Positions 53,485 through 62,064 of a stretch of 64,000 nt of DNA are shown one piece after another. The DNA lies in the NCBI RefSeq assembly GCF_000760735.1, contig NZ_JMEX01000008.1, forward strand, positions 2,268,877-2,332,876. Direction: 5' to 3'. The notes under the pieces were generated by a model. It searched no databases. It was not told the origin of the DNA and saw nothing but the letters and a program-made list of their open reading frames with translations. Each line of letters begins with the position of its first letter. Positions within the stretch are counted from its first letter, which is position 1. The translations under genes and the position numbers were made by a program. The stretch comes from Rhodococcoides fascians A44A. Lineage in GTDB: Bacteria > Actinomycetota > Actinomycetes > Mycobacteriales > Mycobacteriaceae.

Positions 53485-55344
53485 ATGCGACATTCCGGCT
53501 GGGCCGCTTTCATTGCCTGTTGTGTTCTTTCCGCTGCACTGATCACGCCGATCCATGCCTCGGCAAGTCCCGACGAGACAGGTACGGTCGAGCCGACTTC
53601 CGCTGCTGAGCCCAGCGGCCTAGCGAATGGCGAGGGTTCCGAGGTCGCGGAGGCGGAGCCGACGGTGACGGAAACGCCCTCGACTTCGTCGGTGCCCACG
53701 GTGGTACCTCCCGCACCATCCTCGGAGGCAGGAACCGATGTGCCTTCGACGACTGTGGCCGAACCGGCCGTCGAGGAAACAGTGCCTGGGTCGGCGTCGC
53801 CTGCGAGCTCCAAGGAACACGACGAGGTGTCGTCGGAACCGCCGGGCCTGCCAGCACGACCGGACGGCATCGACGTGCGCACCGCAGAAGAAGTCGCGGT
53901 GCGGCCTGCCGAACGGGCGGTGGCTCGGGTCGTGCCCACTGCTGCAGATGCCGGGTTCGTCCCTACATCCGGAGGCTATTCGTACACCAACAACACGTCG
54001 GGCGACATGATGGTGACGTACATCCAGAATGGTCAGGAAGTGGTCACGCATATCCTGAAGCCCGGTGAGCGTGCGGTCCTTCCTGTATGTAACCGGGTGG
54101 TGGACAGATGTGAGTATTCCTCTGTGCGAATGGATGGCTCGGGCCTCGAGACGGGTGTAACTCTCGGGAACTACGGAGAATACGGCGCAGGTATTCCTGA
54201 TGCTGTCGAGTCCTATTCGTGGAGCAGCGGCTTTGGCGGCGGATTCACCGAGGCAAGCAATGGCGTCCTCTATGTCAACACCGGAACCCGCCCAGCGTAC
54301 GTAGTTCACCAGCAGGAAAGCCGATTTACGCCGCACACCGTCGCGCCGGGGCAGACGTTGTTGTTGCCCCCTTGTCCGGACGGTCTCGTGGTGTGCAGCT
54401 ACACCACCGGAACGGGCACTGTCGGCCAACAGATGTTGGACTGGGGGGATTACGTGCCCACGGCAGGCACTTTCGTGAACCGTGGTGCGGAATCGCTGTG
54501 GCATTTGAACACTGGTTATGGAGAACACTTTCATCCCACGCCGAATGGGGTGCTTTATACCAATACAAGCAACATTCCGGTCTCAGTGATGTTCCAAGAC
54601 AATTTCGGCAGCCAAATCGTCACTCCTGCTGCACCCGGGCAGACCGTGGCGCTGCCCTCGTGCGTCGGTCTCGGTAACAAGTGCTCGTACGCCGCAGCCA
54701 TCCCGGGATCCGATCTCGGATTGCTGTCGTCGGCGGAGGTCAACAATTCGGAGAACGCCGCGGGTGGTGTTGTGGGACCGGAAACGCCCCCGGTTCCCTC
54801 GATTCCGTCCATTCCACCACGCCCCAGGCCAGTTTCGTCTGGCAAGCCCAAGAGCGAGAACTTCCTGGAGGACGTAATCAGCAGGTTGGGAACAGGAATC
54901 GGACTCGGCGGAGTCGCACACGACTTCCTCGCTTACCTAACCAAAACCCCAAGCTCCGGGGTAGGGAAAGCCGCCGGTGTCGCCGGTACGGGCCTGGGCT
55001 TGTACGAGGTGGTTCGCGGGGTGCAGGAGAACGACGACGGCCGGTCGATGGGCGGAGCGATAGACGTTTGGGCCGGTGTAGTCGGAGTCACTGTCAGCGC
55101 TCCTCTCGGCATAGCTGCGAGTATTGCGAACATGTACGGCCAGTGGTGGGCGCCGCTCGGTGCTAAACAGCAGACCGAATTCTTGAACAAAATGGCGCAG
55201 TGCAAGTTCAAGAAGAACACGAAGGATTTGACGCCATCGCAAGCTCAATACTTCGTCAAGCGGTACAGCGGACCTCTCGGTTTCGGAGCGATGCTCAGCG
55301 ACTACTCCAGTTCGCATTGGCCGAAGCGGTTCTGGTCATGCTGA
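53485..55344 (+). CDS. Secreted repeat protein with Gly-rich hydrophobic C-terminal domain
   Basis: Protein of 619 residues. A signal peptide is followed by a low-complexity Pro/Thr/Ser/Glu stalk (about 30-140). Three related modules of about 90-100 residues follow, each with a Cys pair near the end: ILKPGERAVLPVCNRVVDRC, VAPGQTLLLPPCPDGLVVC, and AAPGQTVALPSCVGLGNKC. The last 170 residues form a separate domain with glycine-rich hydrophobic helices (GVGKAAGVAGTGLGLYEVV, AGVVGVTVSAPLGIAAS) and a basic tail with FKKNTKDLTP and the final PKRFWSC. This looks like a surface-exposed repeat stalk carrying a membrane-active or effector-like domain, but I do not recognise it. The ATG at 53485 has GAGGAG upstream. 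Confidence 0.85.
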   Translation: MRHSGWAAFIACCVLSAALITPIHASASPDETGTVEPTSAAEPSGLANGEGSEVAEAEPTVTETPSTSSVPTVVPPAPSSEAGTDVPSTTVAEPAVEETVPGSASPASSKEHDEVSSEPPGLPARPDGIDVRTAEEVAVRPAERAVARVVPTAADAGFVPTSGGYSYTNNTSGDMMVTYIQNGQEVVTHILKPGERAVLPVCNRVVDRCEYSSVRMDGSGLETGVTLGNYGEYGAGIPDAVESYSWSSGFGGGFTEASNGVLYVNTGTRPAYVVHQQESRFTPHTVAPGQTLLLPPCPDGLVVCSYTTGTGTVGQQMLDWGDYVPTAGTFVNRGAESLWHLNTGYGEHFHPTPNGVLYTNTSNIPVSVMFQDNFGSQIVTPAAPGQTVALPSCVGLGNKCSYAAAIPGSDLGLLSSAEVNNSENAAGGVVGPETPPVPSIPSIPPRPRPVSSGKPKSENFLEDVISRLGTGIGLGGVAHDFLAYLTKTPSSGVGKAAGVAGTGLGLYEVVRGVQENDDGRSMGGAIDVWAGVVGVTVSAPLGIAASIANMYGQWWAPLGAKQQTEFLNKMAQCKFKKNTKDLTPSQAQYFVKRYSGPLGFGAMLSDYSSSHWPKRFWSC

Positions 55345-55922
55345 GGCTCAGAGGAACTTGGATTGTGGTGTCGGCTACGACTCTCGGTGCGATGGCGTTT
55401 GTCGGCTGTGCTGGCTCCGAGGAATCGGTGGCCTCTGGTCCGCCCTCAGCCGCTCGGACCACTATAGTTGGACCCGAGGCCGATGCGGGTGGATGCGTGT
55501 CCTATACCGGCGCGGAACCCACGGTAGGGGAGTTCCGAGATGCGTACCTGTCATTCATGGACGAGGTTCACATCGCTGATGCAGCGGAGGGCACCTTCGA
55601 CAGTTCTGACGACAGGAGCGCCCAGGCGCTGCAGATGTTCGCGGATAGCCCCGACGGTGTACGACCAAGCGTCCAAGAGGTATTCGAACGCGTACCGAAA
55701 GGCGGGGCAGCCCGTTACACACAATGGACGTGCGCACAGCTGGATAGCCAAACTGATCGGGCCCCTACTGAACCGCCGGGGAACGAAATGACCAACCCTG
55801 CAATGCGATTGTTCGGTGGGCTCCTGACCTGCGTTGACGCCCATGCGTCCGAGGACATGGCGGAGCTTCCGCCCGTGAATGTGAACACTCTTAAAATGCT
55901 TTGCCCTGACGCGCAGGGTTGA
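55338..55922 (+). CDS. Hypothetical lipoprotein
   Basis: Protein of 194 residues. Signal peptide ending AFVGC, with the lipid cysteine at 24 and the same unusual FV-x-C lipobox as the protein at 30427. The mature part is acidic with several cysteines and no known fold. Its start overlaps the preceding stop by 7 bp, so it is translated with the secreted repeat protein. An accessory or immunity role is possible but unproven. Confidence 0.78.
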   Translation: MLRLRGTWIVVSATTLGAMAFVGCAGSEESVASGPPSAARTTIVGPEADAGGCVSYTGAEPTVGEFRDAYLSFMDEVHIADAAEGTFDSSDDRSAQALQMFADSPDGVRPSVQEVFERVPKGGAARYTQWTCAQLDSQTDRAPTEPPGNEMTNPAMRLFGGLLTCVDAHASEDMAELPPVNVNTLKMLCPDAQG

Positions 55923-56080
55923 GACCGCGCGAGCGCAGCGGTTGAACGTCAACTGATCTCGACACGATCGCGTCCCTTACGTTCCTTCAGCGCCGCCATT
56001 TTCCGGTCGCGAAGATGTCGCTGCGCGGTGCCGCGGGTCTGACATTCCGGATGCGGCCAAGATAGGGCGCCTCGTCGGTT

Positions 56081-58492
56081 CTACACCAGAACTGCGAGCC
56101 AACGACCGATGACCCCTTCTTGTAGTAGCTCGTGGAAATGCCCGGGCGCCAATTGCTCGATCTGCCGGACCAAGCTCAGTGCGCCCAAAATATCGTCCGG
56201 ACCCGCGGCATCGATGAATGCGCTGGTTCTCACATCGGGCAAGCCTTTCCCCGGAAGAACGGCATTGTGGTCGACAGCGAAGTCTGCGAGCGCCGCGCGG
56301 AATTCCTCGTACAAGGGGGCCGTGTCCTCGGGAGTGGCCGATGTCGTGGAGAGCTCGGCAGCCGCAGGAATGAACTTGGTGAGTTCGGCGTAGGGCTTGG
56401 TCGCAGCGTCATCGTCCTCGATTGTGGGGCCAGCTTCACTGTTACGCAGCACAATGACGAGTTCGTCGGTGTCGATGTCCAGATGCTTGAACAGTTTTCG
56501 GAGGAACAACAACTTCTGGTAGGTCGACGTGCTAAGGAACACTTTCAGGCCCGGCACCACCTGCACCTCGCCTTTACCGAGATCGTGCGAGGAGCCATTG
56601 GTGGTCTCGATTCCGTAGGCGTCCGTGGCGGCGTAGGCGAAGACTTCGTCGCGGTGACTATTTACCAAACGGCGAACCACTTCGACCACCGTGTCTTTCC
56701 AGCTTGCAACAGTCTTTCGCTCGCCCTGAAACTCGAAGGCGGAAATGACACGGTTGGTGAAGGATTCGTCGTCACCCATCGGGAGGGCCGGTAGAGGCGC
56801 CACCACAGGCGCGAACGTCGATGTCGGGTACGGCCAGTATTTCAGCGCAATCTCTTGTAATTCTACTGTGCGCGAGTGCATTTCGTCTTCGGTCCACTTC
56901 TCCGATGACTTGACGAGTTTGTTGAGCCGGTACGGTGAATCCGCGAAACCGTTTTCTCGGACCTTCTTGCTCTCGAACGGATCGTTGGAGTAGGTGGAGT
57001 TGTATCCAGTGACTGTCAGATTGCCTATCCGGTTCACCCACGTCGCGTGAATGTTCTCGTACTCCGACCCTAGGTGCTGCTTCCATGCTGCGGTAAGAGT
57101 CCGGGGCATGATGTGTTCGATGCTGATGTCGAGATCGTCGAGCGCTTTGGCAATGTCGCGCGAGTCGTTCGAGGTGTTGTTCTCCAGGCATTCGAACGTG
57201 TAAGTCCGGTTCTCGGCCTGAGTCTTGTAGAAGTCCCGCGTGGCGAACGCTTCGGCGAACTCATCGTCTTCGGGGAAGCGCCCTGAGCCGCCGCGACGGG
57301 TCAAAAGATAGGCAAGAACTTCGGCGAATGTCGCAGTTGTACCTGTGCGGAGTCGACGGGTCTCGGTGTAGCTGGAGGCAAATACCTTGTTCAACCCGTT
57401 GGTCGGAACACTACTCACGAACCGGCGGAAGATGTAGGTGTCGATGACACCGATTGTTTCGGTGAAGTCATCGTCGCTGACAGTTCCTGCTTCGAGTTCT
57501 CCGACGAGCGGCATCAGAAGCGGCAGAGCCACGTCGTGCTTCACCAAGTTGAACCGACGCAAGCGTTTGTCTGCCCGTGTGATTCCGGTGCTGGCGGTGT
57601 TGAGCTTGTGACAGTGGTCGGCGTAAGCACGCATCTCGGTCAGCATCGCACGAATGTTTGACGGTGAGGACGCTTGGAATGCCCGGAACGCTTCGTATAC
57701 GCCGTCGACACGAGGGGTCCTGCCGGTCTTGGACACCAGATACAACCGGATGAACCAGTCGGTGCGGTACTCCACCGACTTTTCGATTCGGTTCCAGTAG
57801 TTTTCGTACAGATCTGTCTGCTCGTGGGTCTTGAGGCCCATCAACACGATGTTGCGGATCTTGTCTGCTTCACTGAGTTCGAGCCCCGTGGAGTTGATGC
57901 TCTCGAAAATTCGCTGCGGGTCATCCTGCGGCAGCTTGACCTCGAGAAGCATGACTTCCAGACGCTCGATCGCTCCCCAGACCTGCTCTGCAGTGAGATG
58001 CGTTCGTGCGAGCCGTTCCAGAAAATAGTTGTAGTTGGTCGTCACGGCGGAGGATTCGATGGGATCGTCGCCGTTCAACAACCGGATGTATGCCGCGTTG
58101 TCGTTCTTGACGGGTTTGAGCTTGAACTTGATCTCGTCGTTCTCGTCGCGCATCAGCAGGTATTCTGACTGAATGCGGTCTGCCAACTTGGGCTTCTCGG
58201 TTGCGATCGCGCCGGACTTCATGGATCGGACCAGGGCAAGTATCAACAAACTGGTTGTCGTCAGCCGCTGCTGGCCATCGATCACTACGTAAGTAAAGGA
58301 ATCCTCGTTGTGGCCGACCACGGCTCCGAAGAAATGGCCTTCTCGGCTCGTGCGAACGATGTCCTCGATGTCGTCGAACAACTTGGCGCAATGCTTGATT
58401 CGCCAGTCGTAGTTTCGCTGGTAAACAGGGATGACGAGACTCCGGGTTCCACCCGCGAGCACTCTGGGGACACTGGTAACCCTGCCATCCAC
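56081..58492 (-). CDS. DUF262/DUF1524 protein (GmrSD-like type IV restriction enzyme)
   Basis: Protein of 803 residues with a fused GmrS and GmrD layout. The DUF262 domain is at the N-terminus (IPVYQRNYDW at 21-30, DGQQRLTT at 72-79, then FESINSTGLELSEADKIRN) and the DUF1524 HNH nuclease near residue 459 has H-x-x-P in ISIEHIMPRT and the NRIGNLTVTGYNS motif. A third, unassigned domain covers about residues 580-800. Such enzymes attack modified phage DNA using NTP. The GTG at 58492 follows AAGGGG and precedes the conserved fold directly. It is a single-gene defence system, not flanked by methylase genes. Confidence 0.93.
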   Translation of the reverse strand: MDGRVTSVPRVLAGGTRSLVIPVYQRNYDWRIKHCAKLFDDIEDIVRTSREGHFFGAVVGHNEDSFTYVVIDGQQRLTTTSLLILALVRSMKSGAIATEKPKLADRIQSEYLLMRDENDEIKFKLKPVKNDNAAYIRLLNGDDPIESSAVTTNYNYFLERLARTHLTAEQVWGAIERLEVMLLEVKLPQDDPQRIFESINSTGLELSEADKIRNIVLMGLKTHEQTDLYENYWNRIEKSVEYRTDWFIRLYLVSKTGRTPRVDGVYEAFRAFQASSPSNIRAMLTEMRAYADHCHKLNTASTGITRADKRLRRFNLVKHDVALPLLMPLVGELEAGTVSDDDFTETIGVIDTYIFRRFVSSVPTNGLNKVFASSYTETRRLRTGTTATFAEVLAYLLTRRGGSGRFPEDDEFAEAFATRDFYKTQAENRTYTFECLENNTSNDSRDIAKALDDLDISIEHIMPRTLTAAWKQHLGSEYENIHATWVNRIGNLTVTGYNSTYSNDPFESKKVRENGFADSPYRLNKLVKSSEKWTEDEMHSRTVELQEIALKYWPYPTSTFAPVVAPLPALPMGDDESFTNRVISAFEFQGERKTVASWKDTVVEVVRRLVNSHRDEVFAYAATDAYGIETTNGSSHDLGKGEVQVVPGLKVFLSTSTYQKLLFLRKLFKHLDIDTDELVIVLRNSEAGPTIEDDDAATKPYAELTKFIPAAAELSTTSATPEDTAPLYEEFRAALADFAVDHNAVLPGKGLPDVRTSAFIDAAGPDDILGALSLVRQIEQLAPGHFHELLQEGVIGRWLAVLV

Positions 58493-58890
58493 GTGTATCG
58501 ACCCCTTCGTTCGGCAAAGATTTGAGTACTTGCACGCTATCCCAAGTTCATGTGGCGCTAGTTCCTCGAGGTGCGCGGGTGGTCGACACACATAGGTCAG
58601 TCCGAGGATGGGTTACGGTTCCTTCACTCGGAGGCGACGGTATGGACGGCTGGTCGTCGAAGTCTCTGCGTTACTTCCGAGAGCGAGCGAAAGTTGTCGA
58701 TTACTTGAATTTCGCGACAACCGATGCGATGTAGAGTATCGAGGCGAAATACAACACGACTGTGGTTCTGTTAGTGCGCTGGGTCGTCGCCGGATGTGCG
58801 ACTGATTCGACGTTATGGTCGGGTGCCCCTCCTTGGCTCACTCGACGTTTCCGGAGCGACGTCCACCCGGGTGCCGTCTCCCCGACACTG
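58493..58890. other. 398-bp stretch between defence gene and frameshifted gene
   Basis: Contains the candidate 30-codon frame at 58642-58734 and otherwise nothing I can assign. The GmrSD promoter should lie just right of 58492. Confidence 0.5.
58642..58734 (+). CDS. Candidate 30-residue peptide
   Basis: MDGWSSKSLRYFRERAKVVD and a short tail to TTDAM. CGGAGG lies 7 nt before the ATG, a strong ribosome site. Basic and helical. Too short to be certain, no family recognised. Confidence 0.4.
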   Translation: MDGWSSKSLRYFRERAKVVDYLNFATTDAM

Positions 58891-59506
58891 CTATAACTGT
58901 GGGGTCTCGCTGTCGAGATCGATGGTTGCCTGCGGGTGGTCGTGCGCTCGCAGTTCCTGGTAGCTGGTTCCGGTCCACTTGATCTTTTGATTGCGCACCG
59001 CGTCGTATTTCGACAATTGCTCGGGGCTGGTGGGACGTGCAACTTCGCCCCTTACGAATGAAACGGCAACCCACGAGTCCGACGCTTCGTCGTGACGCGC
59101 CATGAAGTGCTGAGCGTTTCGGTGTCTTGGTAACGAGGACGAGGCCGTGATCAGCCCTTGTTGGGATACCGACGTCGCGTCTGGAATGGAGCCGGGCTCC
59201 GAGTAATGCTGGCACGATCGCCATAGGCCGTAGAGAATGCTGTCCTCCGAAGGTTCGAGTGCAACGCCGACAGGGCGTCGGTCTACGGGAGTGTTGCAGA
59301 CGGCACCGACAAGGACTTGTAAACTTTCGCACTGCAGGAGAGTGAAGGCGTCATCTGGTAGATGACCTCGCGCACGAGCGGTCGTCGACGAAACAACCGA
59401 TCGGAACGCCGTCCTTCGACTTGAACACCTGCGAACTGATCAGAAACGACTGATGCCGTGCTTGCCTGCGGCCGCTGGAACTATCGAGGCTGGGCGAGGT
59501 CGGCAC
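58891..59506 (-). pseudogene. Frameshifted gene of unknown family, operon partner of 59516-59767
   Basis: A GTG at 59506, 9 nt after the stop of the 83-residue gene, opens a 51-codon frame (…SQVFKSKDGVPIGCFVDDRS) that stops at 59351. A second frame, offset by +1 and open from about 59434 to 58891 without any usable start, continues it: HLPDDAFTLLQCESLQVLVG, then ALEPSEDSILYGLWRSCQHY, SLPRHRNAQHFMARHDEASD and SWVAVSFVRGEVARP. Joined near 59360-59434 they make about 200 residues. It is a decayed gene, a sequence error or a programmed frameshift. No family is recognised. Confidence 0.7.
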
Positions 59507-59515
59507 TATGCCTCA

Positions 59516-59767
59516 TCACGCTGCCAGTTCGCTGGCGGCGGCAGAGCCCCGGAGGGCATCCCGCCAACGCCGACGATTACCGACGGCGTTGCCTTCGTCC
59601 GGTGTACGGGCGAGGGTCGCGAGCGCTTCACCGACAGGGATCAACCCGGCTCGCTCGCGGTAGGAGAAGGCCGTCAGTTCTGCGCGAGCGTGTTCGGGGG
59701 AGTAGCCACACAGCCGAACGAGGATCTGGACGTCGTCTTCGATGTGCGTGTGCGGGGCATCGGACAT
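59516..59767 (-). CDS. Small hypothetical protein (83 aa)
   Basis: Begins MSDAPHTHIEDDVQILVRLC and contains SPEHARAELTAFSYRERAGLI, a helical, acidic protein without membrane span. AGAGGTG 6 nt before the ATG is a good ribosome site. It is the first gene of a unit continued by the frameshifted gene. No family is recognised. Confidence 0.75.
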   Translation of the reverse strand: MSDAPHTHIEDDVQILVRLCGYSPEHARAELTAFSYRERAGLIPVGEALATLARTPDEGNAVGNRRRWRDALRGSAAASELAA

Positions 59768-60126
59768 GGTGTCACCTCTTTCGGCTGGGGAGTGTTCATC
59801 GTCTGTGACGGAGGGGTGAAAGTACACAGTTGTGATCGTGATGATTCATATCGGTCCAACGTGTCATTTGCATGAATGAGTGCTGAAAAAGTGGCCAATG
59901 CTTGGTTCACTCGATGTTTGTGTCTCGTTGGCCTGCGGGCGATCTCGAACACAAACTATTGCGCTGCGCCGTTGGATGGCGGATGCACACGCCGCGCATT
60001 CTGTCGGGCTGTCCGACTACTATGTGCCAGGCAAGGTCAAGCCGTCGACGTCGACGAGCCTTCATATATTTCTGACGTATTCATCCGGCTCTCGGGTTCG
60101 GCACTCTTACGGGGGAAGACAGAACG
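59768..60126. other. 359-bp divergent intergenic region
   Basis: Divergent between the 83-residue gene and UDP-glucose dehydrogenase. No gene supported. It should hold both promoters; the segment near 59840-59890 is AT-rich. Confidence 0.5.
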
Positions 60127-61446
60127 ATGCGTATCACCGTTTTCGGCACGGGTTATCTCGGTGCCACGCATGCAGCCTGTATGGCTGAGCTGGGCCACGA
60201 GGTGCTGGGTGTCGATGTCGACCCGGCGAAGTTGGCCAAGCTCGAGGCCGGTGAGGTTCCCTTCTACGAGCCGGGGTTGGAAGAGGTCCTGCAACGCAAC
60301 ATCGCAGCCGGCCGGCTCCGCTTCACTTCTTCCTACGTGGAGGCAGCCGAGTTCGCCGAGGTTCACTTCCTCGGCGTGGGCACTCCCCAGAAGAAGGGTG
60401 AGTTCGCTGCGGACATGATCTACGTCGACGCTGTCGTGACGACGCTTGCGCCGCTGTTGACGAAGCCCGCCGTCATCTTCGGCAAGTCCACCGTGCCGGT
60501 GGGCACCGCGGCTCGCCTGGGAGCGCTTGCGCGCGAGCTGTCCCCGGCGGGTGACGACGTAGAGGTCGCCTGGAACCCGGAGTTCCTCCGCGAGGGCTAT
60601 GCAGTGAAAGACACGCTGCATCCCGATCGCCTGGTCCTCGGTGTGGACCGAGACCGACCAGGTCGTGCAGAAGGACTGGCACGTGAGGTCTATGCCCAAT
60701 TGCTCGCCGAGAAGATTCCGTTCCTGGTCACCGACTTGGCGACGGCCGAGCTGGTCAAAGCCTCGGCCAACGCCTTCCTGGCCACCAAGATCTCGTTCAT
60801 CAACGCCATCGCCGAGGTGTGCGAGGCCTCCGGCGCCGACGTGAAGGTTCTCGCCGACGCGATCGGCCACGACGACCGGATCGGCCGCAAGTTTCTGAAT
60901 GCAGGCATCGGTTTCGGCGGCGGTTGCCTTCCCAAGGACATCAGAGCTTTCATGGCTCGCGCAGGCGAGCTCGGTGCCGATCAGGCGCTGACTTTCCTGC
61001 GCGAGGTGGACAACATCAACATGCGCCGACGTACTCGCATGGTGGAACTGGCCAGGGAAGCCTGCGGGTCTCTCCTCGGGGCTCGCGTCGGCGTCCTCGG
61101 TGCTGCGTTCAAGCCCGACTCCGACGACGTGCGCGACTCTCCGGCGTTGAACGTCGCCGGCCAGATTCAGCTTCAGGGTGCGGCAGTCAACGTGTTCGAT
61201 CCGAAGGCCATGGACAACTCGCGTGCGTTGTTCCCGACGCTGGGGTACAGCTCGTCTGCCCTCGAGGCGTGCGAGGGTGCTGACGTGGTGCTTGTTCTGA
61301 CCGAGTGGAAAGAGTTCAAGGCACTGAAGCCGGCGGACCTCGACGGAGTGGTTCGGTCGAAAACCTTGATCGACGGCCGGAACTGCCTCGACCCGGACGA
61401 GTGGCGAGGTGCGGGATGGACTTACCGCGGGCTAGGACGTCCGTAA
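60127..61446 (+). CDS. UDP-glucose 6-dehydrogenase
   Basis: Oxidises UDP-glucose to UDP-glucuronate with two NAD; a precursor enzyme of exopolysaccharide, cytoplasmic. 439 residues. NAD loop FGTGYLGATHAACMAELGHEV, the KSTVPVG strand, the AWNPEFLREGYAV active-site loop and the catalytic cysteine in GFGGGCLPKD (about residue 260) are all present, and the C-terminal UDP-binding domain ends with LIDGRNCLDP. GGGGGAAGA precedes the ATG. It heads the polysaccharide locus that continues past the window. Confidence 0.97.
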   Translation: MRITVFGTGYLGATHAACMAELGHEVLGVDVDPAKLAKLEAGEVPFYEPGLEEVLQRNIAAGRLRFTSSYVEAAEFAEVHFLGVGTPQKKGEFAADMIYVDAVVTTLAPLLTKPAVIFGKSTVPVGTAARLGALARELSPAGDDVEVAWNPEFLREGYAVKDTLHPDRLVLGVDRDRPGRAEGLAREVYAQLLAEKIPFLVTDLATAELVKASANAFLATKISFINAIAEVCEASGADVKVLADAIGHDDRIGRKFLNAGIGFGGGCLPKDIRAFMARAGELGADQALTFLREVDNINMRRRTRMVELAREACGSLLGARVGVLGAAFKPDSDDVRDSPALNVAGQIQLQGAAVNVFDPKAMDNSRALFPTLGYSSSALEACEGADVVLVLTEWKEFKALKPADLDGVVRSKTLIDGRNCLDPDEWRGAGWTYRGLGRP

Positions 61447-62064
61447 CCGTCCCTGATGCTTGTTTCGGCCCGTTCAAGACGCTGAACTCGGGTTTTGAAG
61501 ATTGCCTGAAACCAGCGTCATTCATGTGAATTAACAATTTCTATTCGACGTTTGTGCGGGACACACAAAACCGGCACAATGACCGCTTGTGCGCAACCGC
61601 GCGACGCATGGAAGGTTTGTCGAAGCAATTGGACGGTTTGTGTAAAAATCAGGCGCCCTTGCATGTTTCGACGATGTAAATGAAGCTCGCTCAACGAGGC
61701 AAAGTTGTGAAACTTACGCAGACTTCCGTTGTGTCGCAGTGAGACTCACAAAACTTGGCTCCTTGCTGAGTTGGCTGTAACGAAAGTTGAATTTTTGTCG
61801 ATGCACCTCGTGTCGGGAAATCTCACAAACTTGCCCACGGGCGGGATTGCGGGTGTGGTAAACCAGTTGGGTCGGCGTAATCATTCTGTGATGTGACCCA
61901 CTTGGAGAGTCGCTTTTCCGATTGCGTGCGAAAATTTGAATGCTCGAGCAGCGGGCAGGTAGCGATCGGTTCCCTCACGTCAGTGCAGATGTGTCGAACC
62001 ACGGTTCATTGACGACAGTCCGCCGGCCTTCGAGCTGCGGGAGCAGGGTGAGGAGGGGGAGTCG
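61447..62064. other. 618-bp AT-richer regulatory stretch before the glycosyltransferase gene
   Basis: No gene is supported. The stretch carries several TTTGTG/CACAAA-type motifs: an inverted pair at 61551-61569, AAGTT-GTGA-AACTT at 61702-61715, GTGAG-A-CTCAC at 61739-61749, and the direct repeats CTCACAAAACTTGGC at 61745-61759 and CTCACAAACTTGCC at 61822-61835, 77 bp apart. It is a likely control region of the polysaccharide genes; a long untranslated leader is also possible. Confidence 0.6.
61551..61569. promoter_or_regulatory. TTTGTG-N7-CACAAA inverted repeat
   Basis: Perfect 6-bp dyad 105 nt past the dehydrogenase stop, the first of a series of related motifs ahead of the glycosylphosphotransferase gene. 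Candidate operator of an unknown regulator. Confidence 0.5.
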
